The position numbers and the translations under genes are program-made. Below the pieces are notes generated by a model. That model had not been told where the DNA came from, ran no database searches, and saw only the letters and a program-made list of their open reading frames with translations. Below, piece by piece: positions 1 to 8,260 of a stretch of DNA of 43,056 bases. Origin of the DNA: Gammaproteobacteria bacterium (lineage in GTDB: Bacteria; Pseudomonadota; Gammaproteobacteria; Pseudomonadales; Pseudohongiellaceae); the NCBI GenBank assembly GCA_024644515.1, contig JAHEHN010000022.1, positions 1-43,056 on the forward strand, given 5' to 3'. Position 1 is the first letter of the stretch. The number at the start of each line of letters is the position of its first letter.

Positions 1-324
1 GTTTTAGTAGACGTTTTAAGTCCCTTGACAGTGAACTCATCGGCTGCAAAGCTAGTAAGTAGGCGGGATAACAGAGCAAGTGGTTCCTTCGGAGGGAAAC
101 AAGTCCCTCTCCTGGGCACCAACTTTAGTTATAGCGCAATCCTCCGAATATACTGAATCAGATCAGCTGGTTTCACAAGCCTTGATTCTAATTCCTGCAA
201 CTATCCCTACAGCTTTTCGCAAGGGGGCTTCCTTTACCACCGGGCTGGGGACCAGCAAGTGACAGCATCTCTCTGTCTTGGCCTAAAGCAGCGATAATGA
301 CTCCTCATTTTTCAGATAACGTCA
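1..324. other. Non-coding edge region; no gene recognised
   Basis: No protein-like reading frame is convincing here on either strand. A 60-codon frame on the plus strand at 80-262 has no ribosome-binding site and resembles nothing known to me. The only structured element is the tRNA-3'-end-like sequence at 100-121, listed separately. The stretch downstream of the histidine kinase stop codon shows no clear rho-independent terminator. Confidence 0.5.
100..121 (+). other. tRNA(Leu)-3'-end-like sequence, possible attachment-site remnant
   Basis: The 22 bases match the last part of a bacterial tRNA: the end of a T-loop (CAAGT), a T-stem half (CCCTC), then CCTGGGC as the 3' acceptor strand, A as discriminator, and a terminal CCA. 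The bases before position 100 do not continue a tRNA: the T-loop start TTC is replaced and no matching 5' acceptor strand GCCCAGG is seen upstream. A tRNA 3' end without its body is the usual signature of an att site left by a tRNA-targeting integrase. No integrase and no second copy are in the window. Assignment to tRNA-Leu is from memory of leucine tRNAs ending this way. Confidence 0.4.
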
Positions 325-2040
325 TCACGCCTTGTTCAACACTGAAAGCACCGTTTTTATAAGGTCGTTAGCCTTGAACGGCTTGGTTAATACAAAGGAA
401 AACCCTCTCTGCTTGTATTCTTCAATTTCGTTAGACATAGCATTCCCTGTTACCGCAATCACCACTAATTCCGGTTTAACTTGTTTTATTTGCGCTAACA
501 AATCCATGCCATCCATACCAGGCATAGCAATATCTGTGATAACAAGATCTACATGCTTTGTTAAAGCGCATTCAAGTGCCTCATGGGGATTTTCGTAGAT
601 GTATACCTCAGCCCCTTGTAACTTCAGAGGGCGTTCATAAGATAGTAGATTTAGAGAGCTATCATCAACGCATAAGATAGTGACCCCTCTTAGGTCGCCG
701 GAATGATTTTCTGCACTACTGCTAACTTGGATATTTTCAGATTTTTTTGACGGGAGTTTTTCAGGTATTGGAGCTGGCATTGATAGTGTAAAAGTGCTGC
801 CCTTATGGAGCTCAGATTCTGCAGTCAAGGAGCCTTTCATGGCCTCGGCGATGCCACTACAAATCAGCAATCCTAAGCCTGTCCCGCTATAAGCCGCAAC
901 AGGATTATCAAGAGCGACCGCGTAGGGCATAAACAGATTAGTAAGAGTCTCTTTTGACATCCCGATGCCGTTATCCGTAACAGTGATTGTTAGCAGTTGA
1001 CGGGCACGATCATATGTGGACTTGGTTATGATTTCAGAACCTGACCCAATGTACTTAATGGCATTAGTCATCAAGTTAGTCGTAATTTGCTTTAATCTGT
1101 ATTTATCTAAAACTATGTATTGCGGAATGTCAGCAAGTTGTGTCTCGCTGGTAACTGTTATGCCCTTAACTTCAGCATATCTTTTGAAATAAGCGTTTTG
1201 CTCTTGAACATGATCGTGCAAATTAAATGTTTGTGGATTTAGGTAAAGTGCGCCATCTGATAACTTTTTATAATCTAATAATTCGTCTGCAATTAGCTTC
1301 AACTGATTTGCGGCATCATCGATTATCCACAGACTCTCCCTGCTTGATCGCTTGTCTTCTTCTCCTGTGGCCATCTCGACTGTGGATTGGATGACATGGA
1401 GCGGATTGCGAATTTCATGGCTCATTCTGGCAAAGAAGCCAGATTCACGCTTTTGTATTGTGAGAACAAAGTCTAGAATTTTACTCTCAGTTTCGGCATA
1501 TACCCATATACCCAAACAAGTGCCTAGCAATAAAACTAAACTCCTTAAGAATACAATATTGTCTGACGATAAATTTACAGGCGCCAAGTTTTCAGATATT
1601 CCAAGATTATTAATTAACTGCGATAGTAATGCTAAGACGAGCAGGTTCAGCACAACGTATTTCAAATTAGCTCTTCCCACTAATAGAAGCGTCCATACAA
1701 AGATGAATGGCAGAGATAGGGCAACTATAGGATTGGTTAATCCTCCAGGATTGGTAAAGATTGAGATAACTTCTGCAATTTCCAAAACAATTAGGATATG
1801 TGTTGGAGCGTTTTTTTGATGTATTTTTCCTGATTTGAGTACAAAAAAAACAGCTACTAGCAGCATTAAAAGTATGCCGGAAATAATTGAGTGTATTACA
1901 TCCCCTGTTGTTAAAAATGAAATCTGTAGGGTAACGCCAACAAAGATAAGACTACCAAATATAATATTAATTGTGGATGACACACTACTCTCAAGTGCTT
2001 TGATGACTTCAGTATCTTGCAGTTGAGGATATTTATTCAT
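325..2040 (-). CDS. Membrane hybrid sensor histidine kinase with C-terminal receiver domain
   Basis: This inner-membrane kinase would autophosphorylate on histidine and pass the phosphate to its own receiver. The 571-residue protein starts with about six hydrophobic segments (roughly residues 22-42, 50-68, 80-96, 104-121, 126-145, 163-180), so the sensor is a membrane bundle with no clear periplasmic domain. The H box MSHEIRNP holds His208; the N box has Asn322 and Asn326; DNGIGM (356-361) and GTGLGL (386-391) bind ATP. The receiver (about 453-570) keeps the acidic pair at 459-460, the phospho-acceptor Asp503 and Lys553. No HPt protein, DNA-binding output or partner regulator lies nearby, so the output is unknown. 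It is transcribed away from the photolyase operon. No PAS or LOV domain is visible, so a light-sensing role would be a guess. The gene is AT-rich: bases 1561-1620 contain only 20 G/C of 60. Confidence 0.93.
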   Translation of the reverse strand: MNKYPQLQDTEVIKALESSVSSTINIIFGSLIFVGVTLQISFLTTGDVIHSIISGILLMLLVAVFFVLKSGKIHQKNAPTHILIVLEIAEVISIFTNPGGLTNPIVALSLPFIFVWTLLLVGRANLKYVVLNLLVLALLSQLINNLGISENLAPVNLSSDNIVFLRSLVLLLGTCLGIWVYAETESKILDFVLTIQKRESGFFARMSHEIRNPLHVIQSTVEMATGEEDKRSSRESLWIIDDAANQLKLIADELLDYKKLSDGALYLNPQTFNLHDHVQEQNAYFKRYAEVKGITVTSETQLADIPQYIVLDKYRLKQITTNLMTNAIKYIGSGSEIITKSTYDRARQLLTITVTDNGIGMSKETLTNLFMPYAVALDNPVAAYSGTGLGLLICSGIAEAMKGSLTAESELHKGSTFTLSMPAPIPEKLPSKKSENIQVSSSAENHSGDLRGVTILCVDDSSLNLLSYERPLKLQGAEVYIYENPHEALECALTKHVDLVITDIAMPGMDGMDLLAQIKQVKPELVVIAVTGNAMSNEIEEYKQRGFSFVLTKPFKANDLIKTVLSVLNKA

Positions 2041-2440
2041 AATGATGCTTTGCTCATTCAGATTATCTCAATGGCTGCTATGGACACGCAGTCTATTATT
2101 TATTGCTTTACCTGTCTCATAAATAGCTTATAGGTTTCCAAAGCTGGCCAACTAGCAAATAATTAGCAGACCTCTGGAGATAATAGAATATAATAATATG
2201 AAGAGGTTACTGAACCAAGTCATGCTACTCTCAGCCCATAATTGCATAATAAGTATGACAATCGTGAAATTGTTCCAAAAAACGATGCTGAATCTTCGGC
2301 GAGTCAACGGACCGAGTGATCTAATAAGTCGGGGCAGGCGGCTTCTGTTGTCCGACTATTGATAAGTGTCATCATGCATAAGGCTAGGATGTCAGTTAAT
2401 TTGAGTTTCATGGTTGATTGATCAACCTTTAGGAGTGTTC
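2041..2440. other. Divergent intergenic region between kinase and photolyase operon
   Basis: This 400-base gap separates two divergent transcription units, so it should hold promoters for both. It is AT-rich and contains no protein-like frame. The only clear element is the inverted repeat at 2412-2427, listed separately. No promoter hexamer pair stood out strongly enough to call. Confidence 0.5.
2412..2427 (+). promoter_or_regulatory. Inverted repeat just upstream of the photolyase start
   Basis: GGTTGAT, a two-base spacer TG, then ATCAACC form a perfect 7-bp dyad. It ends three bases before the AGGAG ribosome-binding site (2431-2435) of the photolyase gene. It could be an operator for a dimeric repressor or a hairpin in the mRNA leader that affects initiation. 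No regulator gene is adjacent, so the binding protein is unknown. Confidence 0.35.
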
Positions 2441-4006
2441 ATGACTCGTTGTTGCCTGATTCTTGGTGATCAACTCTCTACCGACCTTAGCGCATTGCAA
2501 ATACTCGAGCCACAAGACGCTGTGCTTATGGCAGAGGTTTGGTCTGAGGCGACCTATGTCAACCATCACAAACAAAAAATCGCACTGATTTTTTCTGCAA
2601 TGCGCCATTTCAGGGATGTCTTGAGACGATCTGGGCGGACAGTCCATTATGTGGCGTTGGATGACACAGACAATACGCAGGATCTAATAACTGAAATCGA
2701 ACGCACGCAGCACGCCCATCAGTTCAGTGGCTGGGTGGTGACTGAACCAGGGGAATGGCGATTAAAAGCAGCTCTTGAGGCGCTCAGAGCTCGCGTCAGT
2801 TTTCCAGTTGAAGTTTTGGAAGATTCACGGTTTTTTGCGTCACACGAACGATTCGCTGCTTTCCTAAGTGGTCGAAAGCAACCAAGAATGGAGCATTTTT
2901 ATCGTGCCATGCGCAAAGAGACAGGGCTCTTAATGGATGGATCTGAGCCTGCTGGTGGGCAGTGGAATTTCGACCATGACAACCGAAAGAAGTTTTCAGG
3001 CGGTGCGTTGCCTGCCCCCTTGACCTGGCCGAATGATCTGATCACATCTGAAGTGAAATCCTTGGTTGAATTACGATTTGCCGATCATTTTGGGTCGCTT
3101 GACCACTGGTTCTGGCCTGTTACGCGTGATCAAGCCCTTCAGGCGCTTGAATATTTTATTTCGGAGCGACTGCCACTATTTGGTGATTTTCAGGATGCTC
3201 TGGTTGCCGAGCAGGACACCTTATTTCATTCGCTTTTATCGACCTCGATGCATTTAGGGCTTCTGTCCCCTCTAGAGGTGTGTGTGGCGGCAGAGAAGGC
3301 ATATCGGGAGGGTCAGGCGCCTATTAATGCGGTCGAAGGATTTATCAGACAAATTCTTGGTTGGCGTGAGTATGTCCGTGGTCTGTATTGGGCGTATATG
3401 CCCGAATATAAAAAGAGAAATGGACTTAATGCGGATTGGCCTCTGCCAGCCTTTTATTGGGATGAAAAGCTTACAGATATGCGGTGTTTAAAAGAAGCTG
3501 TCCGGAACACGCGCGAGCATGCATATGCGCATCATATTCAAAGGCTGATGGTCACAGGTAACTTTGCACTCATTTCAGGATGCCGTGTAAGTGATGTCAC
3601 TGAGTGGTATTTGGCAGTTTATGCCGATGCCTTTGAGTGGGTAGAATTACCGAATACACTCGGTATGGCCCTGTTTGCAGACGATGGGCTGATGGGGTCA
3701 AAACCCTATTGTGCCAGCGGCAAATACATAGATCGAATGAGTAATTACTGCAAGGGATGTGTGTATTCAGTCAAGTCTGTTGATACTGCTGATGCCTGCC
3801 CAATGAATTATCTGTATTGGGACTTTTTGGCTACGCACCGTGATGTGTTTTCCAACAATCCCAGAATGGCCATGGTGCTAAAAAACTTAGACCGTATGGA
3901 TGCAGAAAAATTAACGCGGGTCAGACAGTTAGCAGAGGCCTTCAAGGCGCGTGTCGAAGCCACAGGGTCGGATCGTCAGCCAGATACACAAGGGCCATTG
4001 CTATGA
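2441..4006 (+). CDS. Cryptochrome/photolyase of the iron-sulfur FeS-BCP type, probable (6-4) photolyase
   Basis: Flavoenzyme expected to use blue light to repair UV photoproducts in DNA, most likely (6-4) lesions as shown for Agrobacterium PhrB. The 521-residue protein starts with an alpha/beta domain opening LILGDQLS and ends with the helical FAD domain. Four cysteines sit at 349 (DMRC), 437 and 440 (YCKGC) and 453 (DACP), each one residue below the PhrB 4Fe-4S ligands 350, 438, 441 and 454. HHIQRLMVTGNFAL and DAFEWVELPN are typical of the group. The start at 2441 is preceded by AGGAG at 2431-2435; an in-frame TTG at 2414 is less likely. The stop overlaps the next start as ATGA, so the three-gene operon is probably translationally coupled. 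Confidence 0.93.
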   Translation: MTRCCLILGDQLSTDLSALQILEPQDAVLMAEVWSEATYVNHHKQKIALIFSAMRHFRDVLRRSGRTVHYVALDDTDNTQDLITEIERTQHAHQFSGWVVTEPGEWRLKAALEALRARVSFPVEVLEDSRFFASHERFAAFLSGRKQPRMEHFYRAMRKETGLLMDGSEPAGGQWNFDHDNRKKFSGGALPAPLTWPNDLITSEVKSLVELRFADHFGSLDHWFWPVTRDQALQALEYFISERLPLFGDFQDALVAEQDTLFHSLLSTSMHLGLLSPLEVCVAAEKAYREGQAPINAVEGFIRQILGWREYVRGLYWAYMPEYKKRNGLNADWPLPAFYWDEKLTDMRCLKEAVRNTREHAYAHHIQRLMVTGNFALISGCRVSDVTEWYLAVYADAFEWVELPNTLGMALFADDGLMGSKPYCASGKYIDRMSNYCKGCVYSVKSVDTADACPMNYLYWDFLATHRDVFSNNPRMAMVLKNLDRMDAEKLTRVRQLAEAFKARVEATGSDRQPDTQGPLL

Positions 4007-4167
4007 AACGCCACGGGCGAACTGTAAAAAAGTCAGAACTCCCGGAAAAAATCTGTCCAGTCTGCGTTCGACCCTTTGTATGGCGAAAAAAGTGGGAGCA
4101 TGACTGGGGTAATGTCATCTAATGTTCAGACAAATGTCGTTGTGCAGGAAAAAGTCTTGCCAGTTGA
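4003..4167 (+). pseudogene. DUF2256 mini zinc-ribbon protein with an in-frame TAA
   Basis: A very small gene starting on the ATGA overlap with the photolyase. The first 39 codons encode a basic peptide with CPVC followed by WRKKWEHDW, the hallmark of the DUF2256 family that often sits beside photolyases. Family members continue with a tyrosine and a second cysteine pair (typically YCSERCR). Here TAA occupies the tyrosine position at 4120-4122, and the same frame goes on CSDKCR up to a TGA at 4165-4167. One base change from TAT or TAC explains the break. As written, translation gives a 39-residue product (4003-4122) lacking half of the zinc site. Full-length homologues have about 50 residues. 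The function of the family is unknown to me. Readthrough or a sequencing error cannot be excluded. Confidence 0.8.
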
Positions 4168-5449
4168 GGTGATCGTTTGGTTGGTGCGCGATACTCTGAG
4201 GTTGTATGACAATCCATCCTTGGTGTTGGCCTGTAATCAGGCAATGCAGCGCGGTGCTGCGCTAATTCCACTGGTATGCCTTGAACCCAGACGGTGGGCT
4301 GATCAGCAATTTGGTTTGCCTCGGATTGGTCCGCATTGGACACGATTTCGGGTTGAATCAGTGCAGGCGCTTCAGGCCGACTTGGAAGCACGCGGGGGCA
4401 GTCTTTGGTTGTTTGCTGACGAGCCCAATCGGGCTGTCAACGCGATTCACGAGATGTATCGCATCGATATTATTGTTACGGATTCACCACTGTCCAATGA
4501 GGAACGCCTGGAGAACGCGAAACTTGAGTCTGAGGGGTTTTCTGTACTTGAAGCAGAAAGTGGCGAACTTTTCAGCGAAGCTCAGTTACCGTTTGCACGT
4601 GATGAGTTGCCGGCAAGTTTTTCCAGGTTTCGCAAACTCCTTGAGAAAAAACCGGCCTTGTTGCCTGGAATACCTGTCCATGTTCCAGCGCTGCCTCATA
4701 TACCAGCGTGTCTTCAGCCTCTGCCGGCTGAGTGGCTAGAGGCTCAAGCTTTACGTATGCCAAAAGTCTGTGAGGTCAGTACCTGCGGTGGAGAAACCAA
4801 CGCACAGATTCACTGGCAAGCCTATTTGGAGGCCCAAGCACTGTCGCATTACAAAGCAACACGGAATGCATTTCAAGGAGCGATGAACTCAAGCCATTTG
4901 TCGGCTTGGCTAGCCCATGGATGCCTCTCTCCCCGACAGGTTTGGGCCGATACATTGAGGTATGAAGTCGAAGTTGTTGCCAACGAGTCCACTTATTGGC
5001 TTCGATTTGAGCTGTTGTGGAGAGAGTATTTTCGGTGGTATGCCCGCGCTACGGATTGGACCTTGTTTCGTCGCGCGGGGCCTAAGAATCATAAAATTGC
5101 CGGTGATGATAGCGAAACTCGATTTCGGGCATGGCGGGAAGGCCAGACTGGCTGTGACATCGTCGATGCCGCTATGCGAGAACTTTCCGCAACCGGGTGG
5201 ATGAGTAACAGGGCTCGACAGTTGGTGGCAAGCCACTTGGTTTACGAGTCGAGATTGGATTGGCGATTAGGGGCAGCCTGGTTCGAGTCGCAACTAATTG
5301 ATTATGACGTTGGCAGTAATTGGGGCAATTGGGCGTATATTGCAGGAGTCGGTGCAGACCCGCGTGGCGGGCGTATTTTCAATCTCGATGCTCAAGCTGA
5401 TCGGTATGATGCAGATGGGCTCTATCGAGCGAAGTGGATTAGCGCATGA
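4112..5449 (+). CDS. DASH-family cryptochrome
   Basis: Blue-light flavoprotein of the CRY-DASH group, which binds FAD and an antenna folate and repairs pyrimidine dimers in single-stranded DNA in characterised members. The protein (about 445 residues) opens with VIVWLVRDTLRLYDNPSL, the photolyase alpha/beta domain, and carries in its C-terminal half ELLWREYFRWYA, TGWMSNRARQLVASHL and DYDVGSNWGNWAY, all typical DASH signatures. The start is uncertain: ATG codons at 4100 and 4112 and a TTG at 4076 are in frame, and none has a well-placed ribosome-binding site. All of them lie inside the DUF2256 frame, so translation is probably coupled. Third gene of the light-repair operon with the FeS-type photolyase. 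Confidence 0.9.
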   Translation: MSSNVQTNVVVQEKVLPVEVIVWLVRDTLRLYDNPSLVLACNQAMQRGAALIPLVCLEPRRWADQQFGLPRIGPHWTRFRVESVQALQADLEARGGSLWLFADEPNRAVNAIHEMYRIDIIVTDSPLSNEERLENAKLESEGFSVLEAESGELFSEAQLPFARDELPASFSRFRKLLEKKPALLPGIPVHVPALPHIPACLQPLPAEWLEAQALRMPKVCEVSTCGGETNAQIHWQAYLEAQALSHYKATRNAFQGAMNSSHLSAWLAHGCLSPRQVWADTLRYEVEVVANESTYWLRFELLWREYFRWYARATDWTLFRRAGPKNHKIAGDDSETRFRAWREGQTGCDIVDAAMRELSATGWMSNRARQLVASHLVYESRLDWRLGAAWFESQLIDYDVGSNWGNWAYIAGVGADPRGGRIFNLDAQADRYDADGLYRAKWISA

Positions 5450-5569
5450 AGCCAATCGCAGTTTGGTTTTAGCGTCCCCTTCGTCAGGGCATTACAGGCT
5501 ACTTTCAGGGAAGCGCAGATTGGGTGTAATTGGAGCAAAATCGGTCACTCTGGAATCTTAGGAAATTAT

Positions 5570-5831
5570 TCAGGTAGATTTGTCTAACTCTTCATTCTCA
5601 GTGTATCCAATTTCTAAATCATCGGAGTCATATAAGGAAGTCATTAAGATACTTGGACTGCTTGCTGTTCTGTTCTCGATACAGTCCTAAGCTGGTTTTA
5701 ATAGCTCTCCAAAATGACTTTTCCTCATCTATTTCTTTTTTTCTGTCAACAACCTGAATAATTATTGCAGCCATAAAAAAAACAGCTGGATATCCAAGGG
5801 AGGCTGACGCTGACGTTACCTTCCGGCCAGA
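5570..5831 (-). pseudogene. Vestigial reading frame, possible C-terminal end of a membrane protein gene
   Basis: A minus-strand frame open from 5831 to a TGA at 5628 reads like the end of a real protein: a hydrophobic helix (LGYPAVFFMAAIIIQVV) followed by a charged tail (DRKKEIDEEKSFWRAIK). A further 24 codons in the next frame, ending with TGA at 5570-5572, read as an acidic tail (YDSDDLEIGYTENEELDK). A single frameshift near 5636 would join the two. Upstream the frame is closed by a stop at 5832-5834. A last transmembrane helix plus cytoplasmic tail of a transporter would fit, but the family cannot be named. Confidence 0.3.
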
Positions 5832-6500
5832 TTAGCTCCTTCCGATGCTTCCGCTGTTCTTCTTGCTGCGGGAAAACCTTAAGGGCTATAGAGAAACATC
5901 AGCCAGAGGTTCTTACTGCCTTCAGGAGTGGTCGTGCGAATGCTATAGCCGATATTGGAGTATCCAATACCACAAGGCTATTGATGGTGATATGAGTACA
6001 ATACAGTGCTATTTGTAGGCTTAGTCAGGGTGGAGCGAGAAGAGCTCTATGGCACTGTCAAACGCATATAAGAAAGACAGGACATGGACTGTTGAGGAAG
6101 TTCAGTCTGATTAAATAGCAAGGAATATTTATCTATTCGCCAGATACTGGTTTCTGTATTGTGGCCTGATTTAATGCTAACAAAAACTGGCACTGGCTGG
6201 GGTTTGTTAGATGTCATTTGACTCTGAAAGGACTATAGAAATTCTTGCATTCACTGCAATCACTTTCTTCAGATAGCGGTGGTTAAGTAGCTGTACGAAG
6301 ATTTGAGAACTAGCAGTAGAGCAAGCAGATATAATGTTTTGCAGATCAAAACTATGTCGTTTTTTTTAGAGTTTCATGGTTTACTTGACTGTATGGTTTA
6401 AAAATAAATGAATAAGCACGCCGGTCAGAAATAATCTATTTTAAGCGTATACTTTAATTAGGGGAGTGGAATTTTTAGGACAGACTTTTGAAAAAGTGGT

Positions 6501-6535
6501 GTAAAGATTTGTAAAGAATTGTAATGATTTGCAAG
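6501..6535 (+). promoter_or_regulatory. CpxR-box-like tandem repeat
   Basis: GTAAA-N5-GTAAA at 6501-6515 is an exact match to the CpxR recognition consensus known from enterobacteria. It is followed in the same 10-bp phase by the weaker half-sites GTAAT (6521) and GCAAG (6531), giving four in-phase half-sites. It lies in the gene-poor stretch, and no gene with a clear start follows on either strand. Other OmpR/PhoB-type regulators also bind direct repeats with a near-helical period. Confidence 0.35.
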
Positions 6536-6753
6536 CCCAATGTGTCCAGGCTTCATTTTACTCTTTAATGCCGATGGATTCAGGGCAGTGGAAGTGAATC
6601 AAAGTGGTTGGTAATCGAACGCGATCCCCTTTCCGGGTCCATGCTTACTCGTCTCTGAATACATTCCCCATTGCGGCCTCGGTGAGTAGCATTGCACGAA
6701 AGCACGATAGTGTTGATTGGCAATACTGTTATGCACCGCTTAAGTCTGCCGCC

Positions 6754-6828
6754 TTATTGCGGCTCTAACGGGGCGGTTGCAAGGAGAATAAAAAAGACTA
6801 AAGCCTTCAGAGTATCATTGCAGACCAT
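6754..6828 (-). CDS. Possible 24-residue hydrophobic small peptide
   Basis: A minus-strand ATG at 6828 is preceded by AGGAG with an 8-base spacer and opens a 24-codon frame with a hydrophobic core (LKALVFFILLATAPL), ending in TAA at 6754. It resembles a small membrane peptide or the start of a broken signal-peptide gene. The good ribosome-binding site is the only support, and chance occurrence is likely enough to keep confidence low. Confidence 0.2.
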   Translation of the reverse strand: MVCNDTLKALVFFILLATAPLEPQ

Positions 6829-7063
6829 TCTTTCTGCTCCTCTATGTGTGCAACGCCGCGTGGCAATCCGCTGCCAGCATTTCCCCTGAGCACTTGTTGG
6901 GTGTTACATAATGGCTTGGCATTTAGCTTCTCTATAAATTTAAATAAAACCAGTTCGAGCCACCGGCAACTACCCGGCTCGTTTAAAAAGCGCTTGGGTT
7001 CCACTTACCATGAAGGTGCGCTTCATAAAGTGAAGGCTTCTTCGCTTAAACCAAAAGCCAATA

Positions 7064-8125
7064 TCAGCTATCTGTGACTACCGGGCCTGCAGCCAGGGGG
7101 CCGGATTCTGCTTCCATCTTTTTTAGGGCGTGGCGCATTGCTACTCTGGCTTTATCTGATCTGACATCCACCAGCCAGTCATCACCGGTTTCGCGAATGC
7201 GGTCCTGTTGCGCCTGGACGATCCACTTGTCTTCTTCCAGCGCGATTTCCACTTCCTTGCGCAGATTTTCTGTGGCATCGGGATCACCCAGCAAATGATT
7301 GTGGGCGGCTGACCAGAAATAATAACAACTGGTTTCAGTCACCGGCGTGGCAAAGTGATAAAGGCGCATGGAAAAACCACCAACGCGTTTGCTGAAGTCC
7401 TCGCGTGCGCCCTGTCCCTTGCCAACGGCGCCGGTCCATTGCAGTACCGCCGAGGGCGCAATGAATTCCATTTCCTGCCAGCGCTCTATTTTCTCCGGCA
7501 GGTCGACACATTTCAGATAAGTGGGGGGCGGTTCACAGTCAGGCATCCAGCGTTTTACATCCACCCCTTTCTCGGTGGTAATGACATCCATTTCAGCTTC
7601 AACCAGGGTGGCAGCCTTGCCGCCGACGTTTTTGGCATGGACATAGCCCAGGTGGGTAAGATCCATCAGGTTATCCATCATCATTTGATAGGTGGTATCG
7701 ATTTCATACATACCATGGCTATGGGGCCAGTTGCCGGTATCGTTATGAAAGGGGTAATCCAGAATAAGGGCAGGGTCAGCTTTTTCCGGGTCGCCCATCC
7801 AAACCCAGATCATTTGATCCTTTTCAACTGTCGGGTAACTGCGCACCCGGGCTTTTCTCGGGATTTGTGCCTGCCCCGGGATATGGACGCAAACACCATC
7901 ATTGCCAAACACCAGGCCGTGATAGCCGCACTGCAAACCCTGGTCGATCACGCTGCCCACACTCAAGGGCGCGCCGCGGTGACAGCAGCTGTCATATAAA
8001 GTTGCTACCTCTCCCTCTTTGGAGCGGTAAAGCACAAGTGGCTGGTTACAAATACGTCGTGACACCGGCGCATCGGCCAATTCGTCTGCCCAAGCACCCA
8101 TATACCAGGCGTCTGCTATAAACAT
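7064..8125 (-). CDS. Rieske non-heme iron oxygenase, VanA-like
   Basis: Terminal oxygenase subunit that would use electrons from a separate reductase to hydroxylate or O-demethylate a small, probably aromatic, substrate in the cytoplasm. The 353-residue protein begins MFIADAWYMGAWADEL, typical of the vanillate demethylase oxygenase group. The Rieske cluster ligands are Cys47 and His49 (CCH) and Cys66 and His69 (CGYH). The mononuclear iron site is seen in DLTHLGYVH, with Asp155, His158 and His163. An upstream in-frame TTG at 8158 would add 11 residues not expected for the family, so ATG at 8125 is preferred. No ferredoxin or reductase partner gene lies nearby. Substrate cannot be told. It follows tapT on the same strand after 135 bases. 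Confidence 0.88.
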   Translation of the reverse strand: MFIADAWYMGAWADELADAPVSRRICNQPLVLYRSKEGEVATLYDSCCHRGAPLSVGSVIDQGLQCGYHGLVFGNDGVCVHIPGQAQIPRKARVRSYPTVEKDQMIWVWMGDPEKADPALILDYPFHNDTGNWPHSHGMYEIDTTYQMMMDNLMDLTHLGYVHAKNVGGKAATLVEAEMDVITTEKGVDVKRWMPDCEPPPTYLKCVDLPEKIERWQEMEFIAPSAVLQWTGAVGKGQGAREDFSKRVGGFSMRLYHFATPVTETSCYYFWSAAHNHLLGDPDATENLRKEVEIALEEDKWIVQAQQDRIRETGDDWLVDVRSDKARVAMRHALKKMEAESGPLAAGPVVTDS

Positions 8126-8260
8126 GGTTGGTACCCCATTAGATATCCAATAAGCCAATTGATAAAACAGTTAGTAGACTGGGGAAGCTATAAGCAGACC
8201 CGCAAGATTGCAACTATTCATCGAACTACTTGCCGGTATTGATTGGCGGCAAGCGGATAA

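Larger units (their letters stand above)
5450..7063. other. Gene-poor region of about 1.6 kb
   Basis: No intact gene is recognised between the DASH cryptochrome and the Rieske oxygenase. The stretch is mostly AT-rich, with many stop codons in all frames. It contains a decayed minus-strand frame (5570-5831), a CpxR-box-like repeat (6501-6535), a small hairpin with stem GCCGC/GCGGC at 6748-6763, and one weak minus-strand mini-frame (6754-6828). It looks like decayed DNA or a carrier of small RNA or peptide genes. Confidence 0.6.

Noticed and set aside
80-262. 60-codon plus-strand frame next to the tRNA-like sequence
   Set aside because: No ribosome-binding site, overlaps the tRNA-like end, and the sequence looks non-protein.
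6732-6910. Possible integron attC site (GTTATGC and GTTGGGT with a nearby TCTAAC)
   Set aside because: The left core does not fit RYYYAAC and no complementary arms or cassette genes are seen.
6949-6985. T-arm-like GTTCGAGCC
   Set aside because: No acceptor or anticodon arm can be folded around it; not a tRNA.
6692-7077. Several 60-80 codon frames in both directions in the gene-poor stretch
   Set aside because: They overlap each other, lack binding sites and show no protein-like composition.
7355-7999. 214-codon frame opposite the Rieske oxygenase
   Set aside because: It is the antisense shadow of a well-supported gene.
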